From Marinimicrobium sp. C6131 (lineage in GTDB: Bacteria; Pseudomonadota; Gammaproteobacteria; Pseudomonadales; Cellvibrionaceae), in NCBI RefSeq assembly GCF_026153455.1, contig NZ_CP110629.1, forward strand, positions 3,720,001 through 3,784,000: a stretch of 64,000 bases of DNA. Reading direction: 5' to 3'. Positions 26,572 to 34,204 of this stretch are shown here, piece by piece (position 1 is the stretch's first letter; the number at the start of each line of letters is the position of its first letter). The translations under genes were made by a program, and so were the position numbers. Under the pieces are notes generated by a model. The model saw only the letters and a program-made list of their open reading frames with translations. It ran no database searches and had not been told where the DNA came from.

Positions 26572-26681
26572 GGCATCTGCGGGGTACACCCGTCGGAGAC
26601 TCTCTGAGGCATGGATGCCGATGAGAAGCCCCCATGGACGGGTTCACGGCGGGTCTCCGACGGGTGTACCCCGTAGATGCC
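26572..26681 (+). repeat. Long-stem palindromic element D
   Basis: The 29-base arms 26572-26600 and 26653-26681 are complementary except for one G/T position that could pair as G-U in RNA. The stem contains GGGGTACACCCGTCGGAGAC. The 52-base apical region includes the mini-hairpin GGCAT-GG-ATGCC and the shared end GGGTTCACGGCGG. It forms an inverted pair with C, 100 bp apart, filling the gap between typA and the GH105 gene. Confidence 0.8.
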
Positions 26682-26774
26682 GAACCTTCCAGAAACCCCC
26701 AATACCCAGCCCTTTGAATCTCCCCAAACACCCGCTATAGTCCCGGTACAAAAACCAAAACCGGGAGAGAGACA

Positions 26775-27995
26775 ATGAATCATCAACCCTTATGGCGTTT
26801 GGCCGGCGTTGCACTGCTGTCCGTCGCCGCTCTGTACGCCTGCACTATCAACACCAATCCTTCCGCATCAACCACCGACCGACCGCTGTCCGTCTGGATG
26901 GCCGACTCCGACATCGAACGCAACCCCGAAGGCTGGATGATCGACTTTCGGAAAACCCCGAAATGGGAATACACCCACGGCCTGATGATGACCGCCCATG
27001 AACGCGTGTGGCGGGCCACCGGTGAGGAGCGGTTTTTCGATTACCTGAAGGACTTCGCCGATTTCATGATCAGCGAGGACGGCGAGATCAGAACCTACGA
27101 CCCGAGTCTGTACAACATTGATCGGGTGAATCCGGGCAAGTTTCTGATTGGACTTCATCAGGAAACCGGCGAGGACAAGTACCGACTGGCGATCGAGCAA
27201 TTGCGCCACCAGATGCGCGATCATCCGCGCACGACTGAGGGCGGCTTCTGGCACAAAAAGGTGTATCCGCATCAGATGTGGCTCGACGGCCTGTATATGG
27301 GCACGCCGTTTCTGTCCCGCTATGCGGCCACCTATGGTGAGCCCGAACTGTACGATGACATCATCCATCAATTCCGCCTGGTGGCGAAACATCACTGGAA
27401 TGCCGAACAGCAGTTTTTCTACCACGGCTGGGATGAAAGCCGGGAGCAGCGTTGGGCCGATCCCCAAACGGGCTTGTCCGAGCTGCCCTGGGGGCGGGCC
27501 ATGGGGTGGTTGGCCATGGCCATTGTCGATGTGCTCGACGACCTTCCGGAGCAACACCCCGACCGCGAGGTGATGCTGGATATCGCCGACAAAATGGCCC
27601 GCGCCATCGAAACCCATCGCGATCCGGAGTCGGGGGTCTGGTGGCAGGTGGTGAATATGGGGGGGCGCGAGGGGAATTACCTCGAGTCTTCGGCGTCAAC
27701 CATGTTCACTTACTTCCTGCTCAAGGGCAGCGAACAGGGTTATATCGACGAGCGGTATCGAGCCTTGGGGCTGAGTGCTTATCAGAGTGTGGTGGAGGAA
27801 TTTATTCGCCATAACGACGACGGAACGATCAGCATCACCAACGTCTGTGCGGTGGCCGGATTGGGCGGTGATCCTTACCGGGAGGGCACCTATGACTATT
27901 ATATCAGCGAGCCGCGCCGGGCGGATGACCCCAAAGCGGTAGGGCCCTTTATCATGGCGTCGCTTCTGTACGAGGATATGACCGGAGCTTATTGA
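26775..27995 (+). CDS. GH105 unsaturated rhamnogalacturonyl/glucuronyl hydrolase lipoprotein
   Basis: 406 residues. The start follows GGGAGAGAG and gives a lipoprotein signal (ALLSVAALYACT). The (alpha/alpha)6-barrel shows YteR-like motifs: WEYTHGLMMTA, MWLDGLYMGTPFLSRYA with the catalytic Asp near residue 173, WGRAMGWLAMAIVDVL and YLESSASTMFTYFLLKG. GH105 enzymes remove the unsaturated uronic acid left by polysaccharide lyases. The enzyme would feed the uronate genes at 1.5-13 kb. The stop overlaps the next gene's start (TGATG). Confidence 0.88.
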   Translation: MNHQPLWRLAGVALLSVAALYACTINTNPSASTTDRPLSVWMADSDIERNPEGWMIDFRKTPKWEYTHGLMMTAHERVWRATGEERFFDYLKDFADFMISEDGEIRTYDPSLYNIDRVNPGKFLIGLHQETGEDKYRLAIEQLRHQMRDHPRTTEGGFWHKKVYPHQMWLDGLYMGTPFLSRYAATYGEPELYDDIIHQFRLVAKHHWNAEQQFFYHGWDESREQRWADPQTGLSELPWGRAMGWLAMAIVDVLDDLPEQHPDREVMLDIADKMARAIETHRDPESGVWWQVVNMGGREGNYLESSASTMFTYFLLKGSEQGYIDERYRALGLSAYQSVVEEFIRHNDDGTISITNVCAVAGLGGDPYREGTYDYYISEPRRADDPKAVGPFIMASLLYEDMTGAY

Positions 27996-28792
27996 TGCAG
28001 GAATGGTTGCTGGGCTTTATGGCGCTGGGGGTGGTCACCGGGTTGGTGGCCGGCCTGTTCGGCATTGGCGGTGGTGGCCTGATGGTGCCGGTGCTCACCC
28101 TGTTGTTTGCCGCTCAGGGGCTGCCCGAAACGCATCTGGTGCACCTGGCATTGGGTACGTCCATGGCCGCCATTGTGCCCACGGCGGTGGCCAGCCTGCG
28201 AGCCCATCACGGTCATAAAGCGGTGCTCTGGCCCGTGGTGGCACGCATGGCACCGGGGGTGTTGGTGGGGACCTTCGCGGCCACCTTTCTGGCGGCCTGG
28301 TTGACCCCGGAGCCGCTGGCGATCTTCTTTTCGGTTTTCATGGCGTATGTCGCCGTGCAGATGATCCTGAACCGTCGTCCCGAACCTTCCCGCCAGTTGC
28401 CCGGAACGCCGGGGCTGGTCGGTGTGGCGTCGGGTATTGGCGGAGTCTCGGCTCTGGTGGCCATCGGTGGCGGCACCCTGACCGTGCCGTTTCTGACCTG
28501 GTGTAATGTGCGCCTACCGGTGGCCATTGGCACCTCGGCGGCGGTGGGCCTGCCCATTGCCCTGGCGGGTGCCGTTGGGTATGCGGTGAATGGTTGGGAC
28601 GTGGCGGGGCTACCGGCGCATACCTTGGGCTATGTTTACTGGCCCGCCGTGCTGGCGATTGCGTCCATGAGTTACCTGACCGCGCCCGTGGGTGCCAGGC
28701 TGGCGCACCGGTTGCCGGTGACCTGGCTCAAGCGGTTGTTTGCCCTGTTGCTGGTGGGGCTGGCAGTGGAGATGTTACGAACGGTTCTGTAG
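27995..28792 (+). CDS. TauE/SafE-family membrane permease
   Basis: About 265 residues from the ATG at 27995, which overlaps the GH105 stop. There are about eight hydrophobic helices. The family motif GLVAGLFGIGGGGLMVPVL occurs near the N-terminus and a second copy, GVASGIGGVSALVAIGGGTLTVPFL, in the other half. Such proteins are thought to export sulfite or sulfonated/organic anions. The coupling with a pectin-type hydrolase suggests co-transcription, but the substrate is unknown. Confidence 0.88.
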   Translation: MQEWLLGFMALGVVTGLVAGLFGIGGGGLMVPVLTLLFAAQGLPETHLVHLALGTSMAAIVPTAVASLRAHHGHKAVLWPVVARMAPGVLVGTFAATFLAAWLTPEPLAIFFSVFMAYVAVQMILNRRPEPSRQLPGTPGLVGVASGIGGVSALVAIGGGTLTVPFLTWCNVRLPVAIGTSAAVGLPIALAGAVGYAVNGWDVAGLPAHTLGYVYWPAVLAIASMSYLTAPVGARLAHRLPVTWLKRLFALLLVGLAVEMLRTVL

Positions 28793-28799
28793 CGATCGC

Positions 28800-29483
28800 T
28801 CATCCCTTGGGGCTGCGATAGCGCTCGTCTTCGGGTGGGATGATGTCCCCATCCTCATCCATGTCCGGGAAGGGCAGTCGGTAGCGCTCGCAATAGCGCA
28901 CCATCTGCGGGTGCATCCAGCGGAACAGAATCTCCCGCACCGCCGGATCCCACTCGTCCAGTTCGCGATCGTACATACCCTGCTGCTGCCGTTGATGCAT
29001 GGCCTCCTGCAGAATGATCGCGGCGGCCACACTCACGTTGTAACTCTCCACCATTCCAATAATCGGAATGGTCAGGTGCTCGTCGGCCTGCTCGGCGGCG
29101 TAGTCACTCAGGCCTTCTTTTTCAGCCCCCATCACCAACGCGAAGGGTTGAGTGTAGTCGGCCTCCCGGTAGTGCATGGCGCGGTCGGACCAGTGCGCGG
29201 CGTAGAGTTTGAAGCCCTTGTCCCGAAGCACACCCATGCCGGTCTGAATGTCCGGGTGGACGACCGTTCCGGTAAAGCGCCCGCTGCCGCCGGCGGTGTG
29301 GTGATACACCAGCCGGCCCCGGCTGGGCTGAACCATGTGAATCTCCGGCATCCCCACCGCGTCCGCGGTGCGCAGCATCGCGGAAATATTCTGGGCTTTG
29401 TGGACCTGATCGGTCAGCAGCGTCATATCGTGCTGGCGCTGGCGCAGGACCTGTTTGAATTTCTCGAAACGGGCGCGGGACAT
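28800..29483 (-). CDS. trmH: tRNA (guanosine-18-2'-O)-methyltransferase TrmH
   Basis: 227 residues with the SPOUT fold. Motif 1 is HKAQNISAMLRTADAVG, motif 2 ALVMGAEKEGLS and motif 3 IPIIGMVESYNVSVAAAIILQEAM, which form the SAM-binding knot. The N-terminal helix and C-terminal extension match TrmH rather than RlmB. It methylates G18 of tRNA. It is convergent with the TauE-family gene. Confidence 0.92.
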   Translation of the reverse strand: MSRARFEKFKQVLRQRQHDMTLLTDQVHKAQNISAMLRTADAVGMPEIHMVQPSRGRLVYHHTAGGSGRFTGTVVHPDIQTGMGVLRDKGFKLYAAHWSDRAMHYREADYTQPFALVMGAEKEGLSDYAAEQADEHLTIPIIGMVESYNVSVAAAIILQEAMHQRQQQGMYDRELDEWDPAVREILFRWMHPQMVRYCERYRLPFPDMDEDGDIIPPEDERYRSPKG

Positions 29484-29775
29484 AGGCGAAGGTGTGGTTC
29501 GGTTAAAAGCTGGCCATTATAGCACCCGGCGCTGTCCAGTAGCGTGGGCCCAGTCGACGGATCAGAGCCGCATCCATAAATCGTCATACGTGGGGGTTGG
29601 ATTCCTTCCTGCCAGCCGTCTTATGGTCATGCCGAACTCAATAACAGCCAAAAGCACGGTGCCACAGTCGTCTCCTCCTGAATGGGCGGGGTCTGAGACT
29701 TGGTATAGAATGCCGGGCGCGGCTCCAGATGCCGCTGTCGTCCCATTCTCCTCCAGGCGGAGCCAGGTTGAATCA

Positions 29776-30312
29776 GTGAGTATCGGCACAGAAGAAAAAG
29801 ACCAGCGCATCCGGGAGGTGTACAGCCGCTATCGTGACGAGCTGTGCCACTATCTCGCCCGGCACTACACGCTGGATCCAGCGGAGGCTGAAGATGTGGT
29901 GCAGGCGGTGTTTACCCGGGTGGCTGAGACGAACATCGTCCTGACCCTGGATAACCCCAGGGCGTTTTTATACAAGATGGCGGCCAACACCTGCATTGAT
30001 CTCAAGCGTCGGGACAAGGTTAGGGCCAGCTACCAGACCCAGGTGGTGGAAAGCGACGAGGAGCGGGAATTCGATCATACCGATCCCGCCCGCGAGGTGG
30101 AGGCGGACCAGCAATTGCGCTGCGTGACCGACGCCCTTCGGACGATGCCGGAGAAGCGTCGGCGATTGCTGCTGATGAACCGGCTGGATGGCTTGTCTTA
30201 CGCGGAAATCGCCCGGCGGGAGAAACTGTCGGAAACGGTGGTCCGCAAACATATTTTCAAGGCGCTGGCGGACTGCCAGAAAGCCTTGCAGAATCAACCC
30301 AAACACAACTGA
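29776..30312 (+). CDS. FecI-like ECF sigma factor
   Basis: 178 residues from a GTG at 29776 with AGG eight bases upstream. The frame is open further upstream but that part is not protein-like. Sigma region 2 is RYRDELCHYLARHYTLDPAEAEDVVQAVFTRV through FLYKMAANTCIDLKRR. Region 4 is MPEKRRRLLLMNRLDGLSYAEIARREKLSETVVRKHI. FecI-type factors are held by a FecR partner and activated when a receptor senses its ligand. FecR is encoded 13 bp downstream and the STN-bearing receptor at 39.9 kb. Confidence 0.92.
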   Translation: MSIGTEEKDQRIREVYSRYRDELCHYLARHYTLDPAEAEDVVQAVFTRVAETNIVLTLDNPRAFLYKMAANTCIDLKRRDKVRASYQTQVVESDEEREFDHTDPAREVEADQQLRCVTDALRTMPEKRRRLLLMNRLDGLSYAEIARREKLSETVVRKHIFKALADCQKALQNQPKHN

Positions 30313-30325
30313 AAGGGTGCAACGC

Positions 30326-31357
30326 GTGGAAAACCCAGAGGTTCAGGCTCGCGAATGGTTTATGCGGGTCCAGTCGGGAGAGCTCTCCGACCAGCAGCAG
30401 GAAGCGCTGGCGGACTGGCTGTGCGAGAGCCCCGAAAATGTGGCGGCCTATCAGCACTGCGAGGCGGTGTGGGAGCAGCTGGGCCGTCTGGACGCGGCTG
30501 AAATGCCGGTTGAGCGGGATGATCGGGCCGAGGGGGCGCTCTGGCAACGGCTTCTCTCGGCCGCCGGCGCCCGCTTCAATGGTGGCTTTTTTCCCGGCTG
30601 GAGAACATCCGGTTTCGCCCTGGCAAGCATTATTGCCTTGGTGTTCGGTGTGCTGCTTTGGAATGGTCAGCCAACAGGGCCCGACGCCCTGAAATTCGAG
30701 ACCAGTATCGGGGAAGTGGCGACCTATCAACTGGACGACGGCAGTGAACTGACGTTGGGCGCTCGTTCCCGGGTGCGGGTGGTCATGAGTGAATCGGTTC
30801 GTCGCGTCGACGTTCAGGCGGGCCGGGGATACTTTGATGTGGTCAGCGACCCGGCACGGCCGTTTCACGTTTATGCACACGATGCGAGGGTCGAAGTTGT
30901 CGGCACCCAGTTTGACGTGCTGCGTACGGAACGGCGAGTCACCGTCAGCGTTCGTGAGGGTATTGTCGATGTGCTTGCCGCCGACCCTGATCAGGTGGCG
31001 GCAGAGCAGCCGTCGGTCACCTTGCGTGCGGGAAACCGGGTCACCAGGGTGCGTCACGAAACGTTTTCGGCGATCGATACCCTGCCGGAAGAAGATATCA
31101 GCGCCTGGCGTCAGGGCCGTCTCGTCTACCACCGAGCATCTCTGGATGATGTGGTGGACGAACTCAACCGCTATTCGAGTGATCGCTTCACATTGGCTTC
31201 TCCGGATCTGGGAGACATTGAGCTGACCGCTTCCTTTCAGATCGACCAGCTCGATGCCTTGCCGGAACTGCTCTCGAAAACCTTGCCGGTGCGTGTGCAG
31301 GAAGAGTCGGACGGGCACTACATTGTATTTCCTGCAAGCGTTCCTTATGGCTCGTGA
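30326..31357 (+). CDS. FecR-like anti-sigma factor
   Basis: 343 residues from a GTG at 30326. The cytoplasmic N-terminal DUF4880-type domain (AREWFMRVQSGELSDQQQEALADWL) is followed by one membrane helix (GFALASIIALVFGVLLW). The periplasmic FecR domain comes next (YQLDDGSELTLGARSRVRV, VQAGRGYFDV, VVGTQFDVLR). The C-terminal part (GRLVYHRASLDDVVDELNRYSSDRF) is the usual receptor-contact region. It should transmit the signal from the receptor's STN domain to the sigma factor. Confidence 0.92.
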   Translation: MENPEVQAREWFMRVQSGELSDQQQEALADWLCESPENVAAYQHCEAVWEQLGRLDAAEMPVERDDRAEGALWQRLLSAAGARFNGGFFPGWRTSGFALASIIALVFGVLLWNGQPTGPDALKFETSIGEVATYQLDDGSELTLGARSRVRVVMSESVRRVDVQAGRGYFDVVSDPARPFHVYAHDARVEVVGTQFDVLRTERRVTVSVREGIVDVLAADPDQVAAEQPSVTLRAGNRVTRVRHETFSAIDTLPEEDISAWRQGRLVYHRASLDDVVDELNRYSSDRFTLASPDLGDIELTASFQIDQLDALPELLSKTLPVRVQEESDGHYIVFPASVPYGS

Positions 31358-31478
31358 GGAAACCGTGAGCGGGGGGTAGGAATCGGCCCCGTTGAGCGTC
31401 TTATTGAGGTGATCGGTACCGACCGTTGCCGATTGCATGGTTGAACCGGAGTTGTCCCGGAACTCTCCCCTTGGTTTT

Positions 31479-31510
31479 GCCCCTGATTCTCTGAGTCAGG
31501 GGCTTTTTTT
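31479..31510 (+). terminator. Intrinsic terminator after the fecIR pair
   Basis: GCCCCTGA pairs with TCAGGGGC across a nine-base loop and is followed by seven T residues. It separates the sigma/anti-sigma pair from the GH49 gene, which must therefore have its own promoter in the next 75 bp. Confidence 0.88.
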
Positions 31511-31585
31511 GTTTCAGGGGATTGGAATTCAGCCGTTGGTGCGTCTTATCCACAGCAGACAGACTTTGACTAAAAAGATAACAGC

Positions 31586-34117
31586 ATGAGGGTTACTGAC
31601 GTGCACACACCATCCGATCAGACCGTACCGCGCAAATCATTGAAAACGCTGCTCTGGCCTATGCTGCTGGCCCTGCCTCTCGTCGCCTGCGGTGGAGCGG
31701 GTAGTGGCGGCGATGAAAATGATCAGGACAATGGAGGCGATCCGCCGCCGACGTTGGGTTCCGCGCCGGAAAACCGTTACGCGCCCCATGAGGTCGATCT
31801 TTACGCCTGGAGCCACAGCAATGCGGATGCCAACGAAGACGCCGCTGTTGCCGATGAACAAGTGCGGGCATCGACGCACTATCGGGCCCGGGTGGCGTTA
31901 ACGTCTGAGACGGATCAGTACGCGGATTCGTTTGTGTATATGACCCTTCCCCGAAGCGGTCGTGCCAAAGAAGGGTACAACCACGAGGATGGCGCCGAGT
32001 TTGCCGACAGCGCAAACCTGACCATGAGTTGGACCAGCTTCCTGTACAACGACGACACCTGGCTTGAGCTGGAATTACTGAATGGCCAGACGATTGAATC
32101 GCTCGATCAGGTGACGATTCGACCGACCACTCTGGACTTCGAACTGGAGTGGGTGGCCGAGGATCGTGTCCGTATCAAGGTGCCCTACCATGCCGACGGA
32201 CAACGTTTTTCCGTGGAATTTGAGCCGGATCTGGTGACCAGCTACAACGATCTGGAAGGCAACACCGGTACCCTGACCGAGGGGCCCGATGGCGCCCGGG
32301 TGCATACCGAGCCACGCAACGCCATGTTGGTGTTTGCCGAGCCTACCTTGTCTGAAACGCTGCAGCGCGACTGGATTCCCGGTGATGAGGATGGGGAAAT
32401 CTATTACCCCGAGGCCGGAGAGGTTGATAATCTGGATGTCGTCGACGCTGACATCATCTATTTTAAACCCGGTACTTACTATTTCCCCTGGAACTATCAC
32501 GCCCGGTTGCCCGGTCGGGTTCGCTGGGTATATCTCGCGCCCGGCGCCTATGTGAAAGGGGCGCTGGAGTTTGCCGGGTCTCGTGCGGAGTACAAGGTGA
32601 CCGGCTACGGGGTCCTGTCGGGGGAAAAGTATGTGTATGAAGCCGACACCAACACGGCCGGAGGTCACGAGGCCTACACGCATCGCTCAGACTCTCAGAG
32701 TGACTGCCACGGAAGCTGCGTAAAAATGTTGCGGTTTTCTTCGGGCTCCAGTAATCAGACCCTGACCATTCAGGGCGTCACCATCAATGAACCGCCGTAT
32801 CACTCCTTTGTGATTTACGGGGACGCGGGCAGTTTCCAGACACAGGTGTCCGGTTACAAGCAAATGGGTGCCTGGTATTGGCAGACCGACGGCATTGAGC
32901 TGTACGACAACGGTCGGCTAAGCCACAGCTTCTTCCACGCCAATGACGATGTGTTCAAGCTGTATCACAGTAACCTGTTGATTGATGATGTGGTGGTCTG
33001 GAAATCCGAAAACGGACCTGTCTTTCAGTGGGGATGGGAATCCAGACACATTGAGAATATCCATGTTCAGAATATCGATATCATTCACAATCGCCTCTAC
33101 TGGAAGGACCAGAAGCACAACACCTGTCTGATCAACTCCGCTCGGGCCTGGTGGGATGTGAATGCCGATAATACCGCTGACCCCGACGCGACCGTGGCCA
33201 ATATCCACCTTGAAAATATTCGTTCTGAGGGGATGAACCTCTGCGCCATGCGCCTCTATGCCCAGTCCAACTGGGACAACATCCATATTGACGGGTTGGA
33301 AATCGAGGCCTGGAACGACCTGCCACTCAGTGCTCAGGAGAGTCAATTCGAGGTGCTCTGGAATGAGGCTCGCTCCGAAGCCGTTACCGTAGGTGAGGGC
33401 GATAGCGGTCTGCGTTTGACCGACTACATTGTAGATCGTCAGCCCGTCACCCGAGCGGCGGACAACTGGCGTGCCGATCAGTTGGGTCGACTGAATTTCA
33501 GTGTCGATTTGTGGGATTCCTGGAGTGCCACGTCCGATCGCGAGACCCAATGTACTGCACAGACCATTGACATGACGGTGGCTGAAACACTGGAGGCGGG
33601 CCAGAGCACCGAACTCATGGCCAGCGCCAGTTCCGGTTTGCCGGTCCGCTTTTACCTGCTCAATGGGGATGGTTCTGTCGACGGGACAACCCTGACCGCA
33701 GGACATCAATCCAATGCCCTGACCCTGGCCGCCGTGCAGGATGGCGATACGACCTTCTGCTCGAGTCGGACCACGGCGGAGCTTTCCGTCACCGGCGCCG
33801 AGGGCGTCGCGCCGGGCCCACGCTGGATAGGGGCTTCCTGGGAAGGCTGGTCCCCCGGCAACCTGCCGATGGAGTGGGACGGAGACTCCGAGTTTGTGGT
33901 CACGGTGACGCTGGAGGCCGGAGATCACGCCTTCAAATTTACCGATACCGAAGACTGGTCGGGAGACGACTGGGCGGACAGCACCGGTCTGACCGGTACC
34001 GCCAAGCTGACCACCGGCGGGGGACCGAACATCGAGTTTACCCTGGAGGCCGGGGGCGATTACGAGATTCGGTTTGACCCCTACAGCCTGGATTACGCCA
34101 TCACTCCGGTGGAGTGA
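31586..34117 (+). CDS. GH49 lipoprotein (dextranase/isopullulanase type) with C-terminal module
   Basis: 843 residues with a lipoprotein signal ending PLVACGG. After an acidic linker comes an N-terminal beta-sandwich, then a right-handed beta-helix with GH49-like motifs: GYGVLSGEKYVYEADT, WYWQTDGIELYDN (Asp ~435), HANDDVFKLYHS (paired Asp ~454/455) and WGWESRHIENIHV. These acids match the catalytic positions known in fungal dextranase. The C-terminal ~90 residues (WIGASWEGWSPGNLPMEWDG and on) form a SusE/F-like starch-binding-type module. The expected activity is endo-cleavage of alpha-1,6- or mixed alpha-glucan at the cell surface. Confidence 0.85.
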   Translation: MRVTDVHTPSDQTVPRKSLKTLLWPMLLALPLVACGGAGSGGDENDQDNGGDPPPTLGSAPENRYAPHEVDLYAWSHSNADANEDAAVADEQVRASTHYRARVALTSETDQYADSFVYMTLPRSGRAKEGYNHEDGAEFADSANLTMSWTSFLYNDDTWLELELLNGQTIESLDQVTIRPTTLDFELEWVAEDRVRIKVPYHADGQRFSVEFEPDLVTSYNDLEGNTGTLTEGPDGARVHTEPRNAMLVFAEPTLSETLQRDWIPGDEDGEIYYPEAGEVDNLDVVDADIIYFKPGTYYFPWNYHARLPGRVRWVYLAPGAYVKGALEFAGSRAEYKVTGYGVLSGEKYVYEADTNTAGGHEAYTHRSDSQSDCHGSCVKMLRFSSGSSNQTLTIQGVTINEPPYHSFVIYGDAGSFQTQVSGYKQMGAWYWQTDGIELYDNGRLSHSFFHANDDVFKLYHSNLLIDDVVVWKSENGPVFQWGWESRHIENIHVQNIDIIHNRLYWKDQKHNTCLINSARAWWDVNADNTADPDATVANIHLENIRSEGMNLCAMRLYAQSNWDNIHIDGLEIEAWNDLPLSAQESQFEVLWNEARSEAVTVGEGDSGLRLTDYIVDRQPVTRAADNWRADQLGRLNFSVDLWDSWSATSDRETQCTAQTIDMTVAETLEAGQSTELMASASSGLPVRFYLLNGDGSVDGTTLTAGHQSNALTLAAVQDGDTTFCSSRTTAELSVTGAEGVAPGPRWIGASWEGWSPGNLPMEWDGDSEFVVTVTLEAGDHAFKFTDTEDWSGDDWADSTGLTGTAKLTTGGGPNIEFTLEAGGDYEIRFDPYSLDYAITPVE

Positions 34118-34204
34118 CCCAATCTGCATTTGGCCGCGCTCTGGATACGGGGCGCGGCTGCTTCCTGAACGCCCCATTTCACTGCTATGTCTTTTGGAGG
34201 ACTC

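Noticed and set aside
26445..26786. 113-codon minus-strand frame over elements C/D
   Set aside because: It spans palindromic DNA and the GH105 promoter region; composition is not protein-like.
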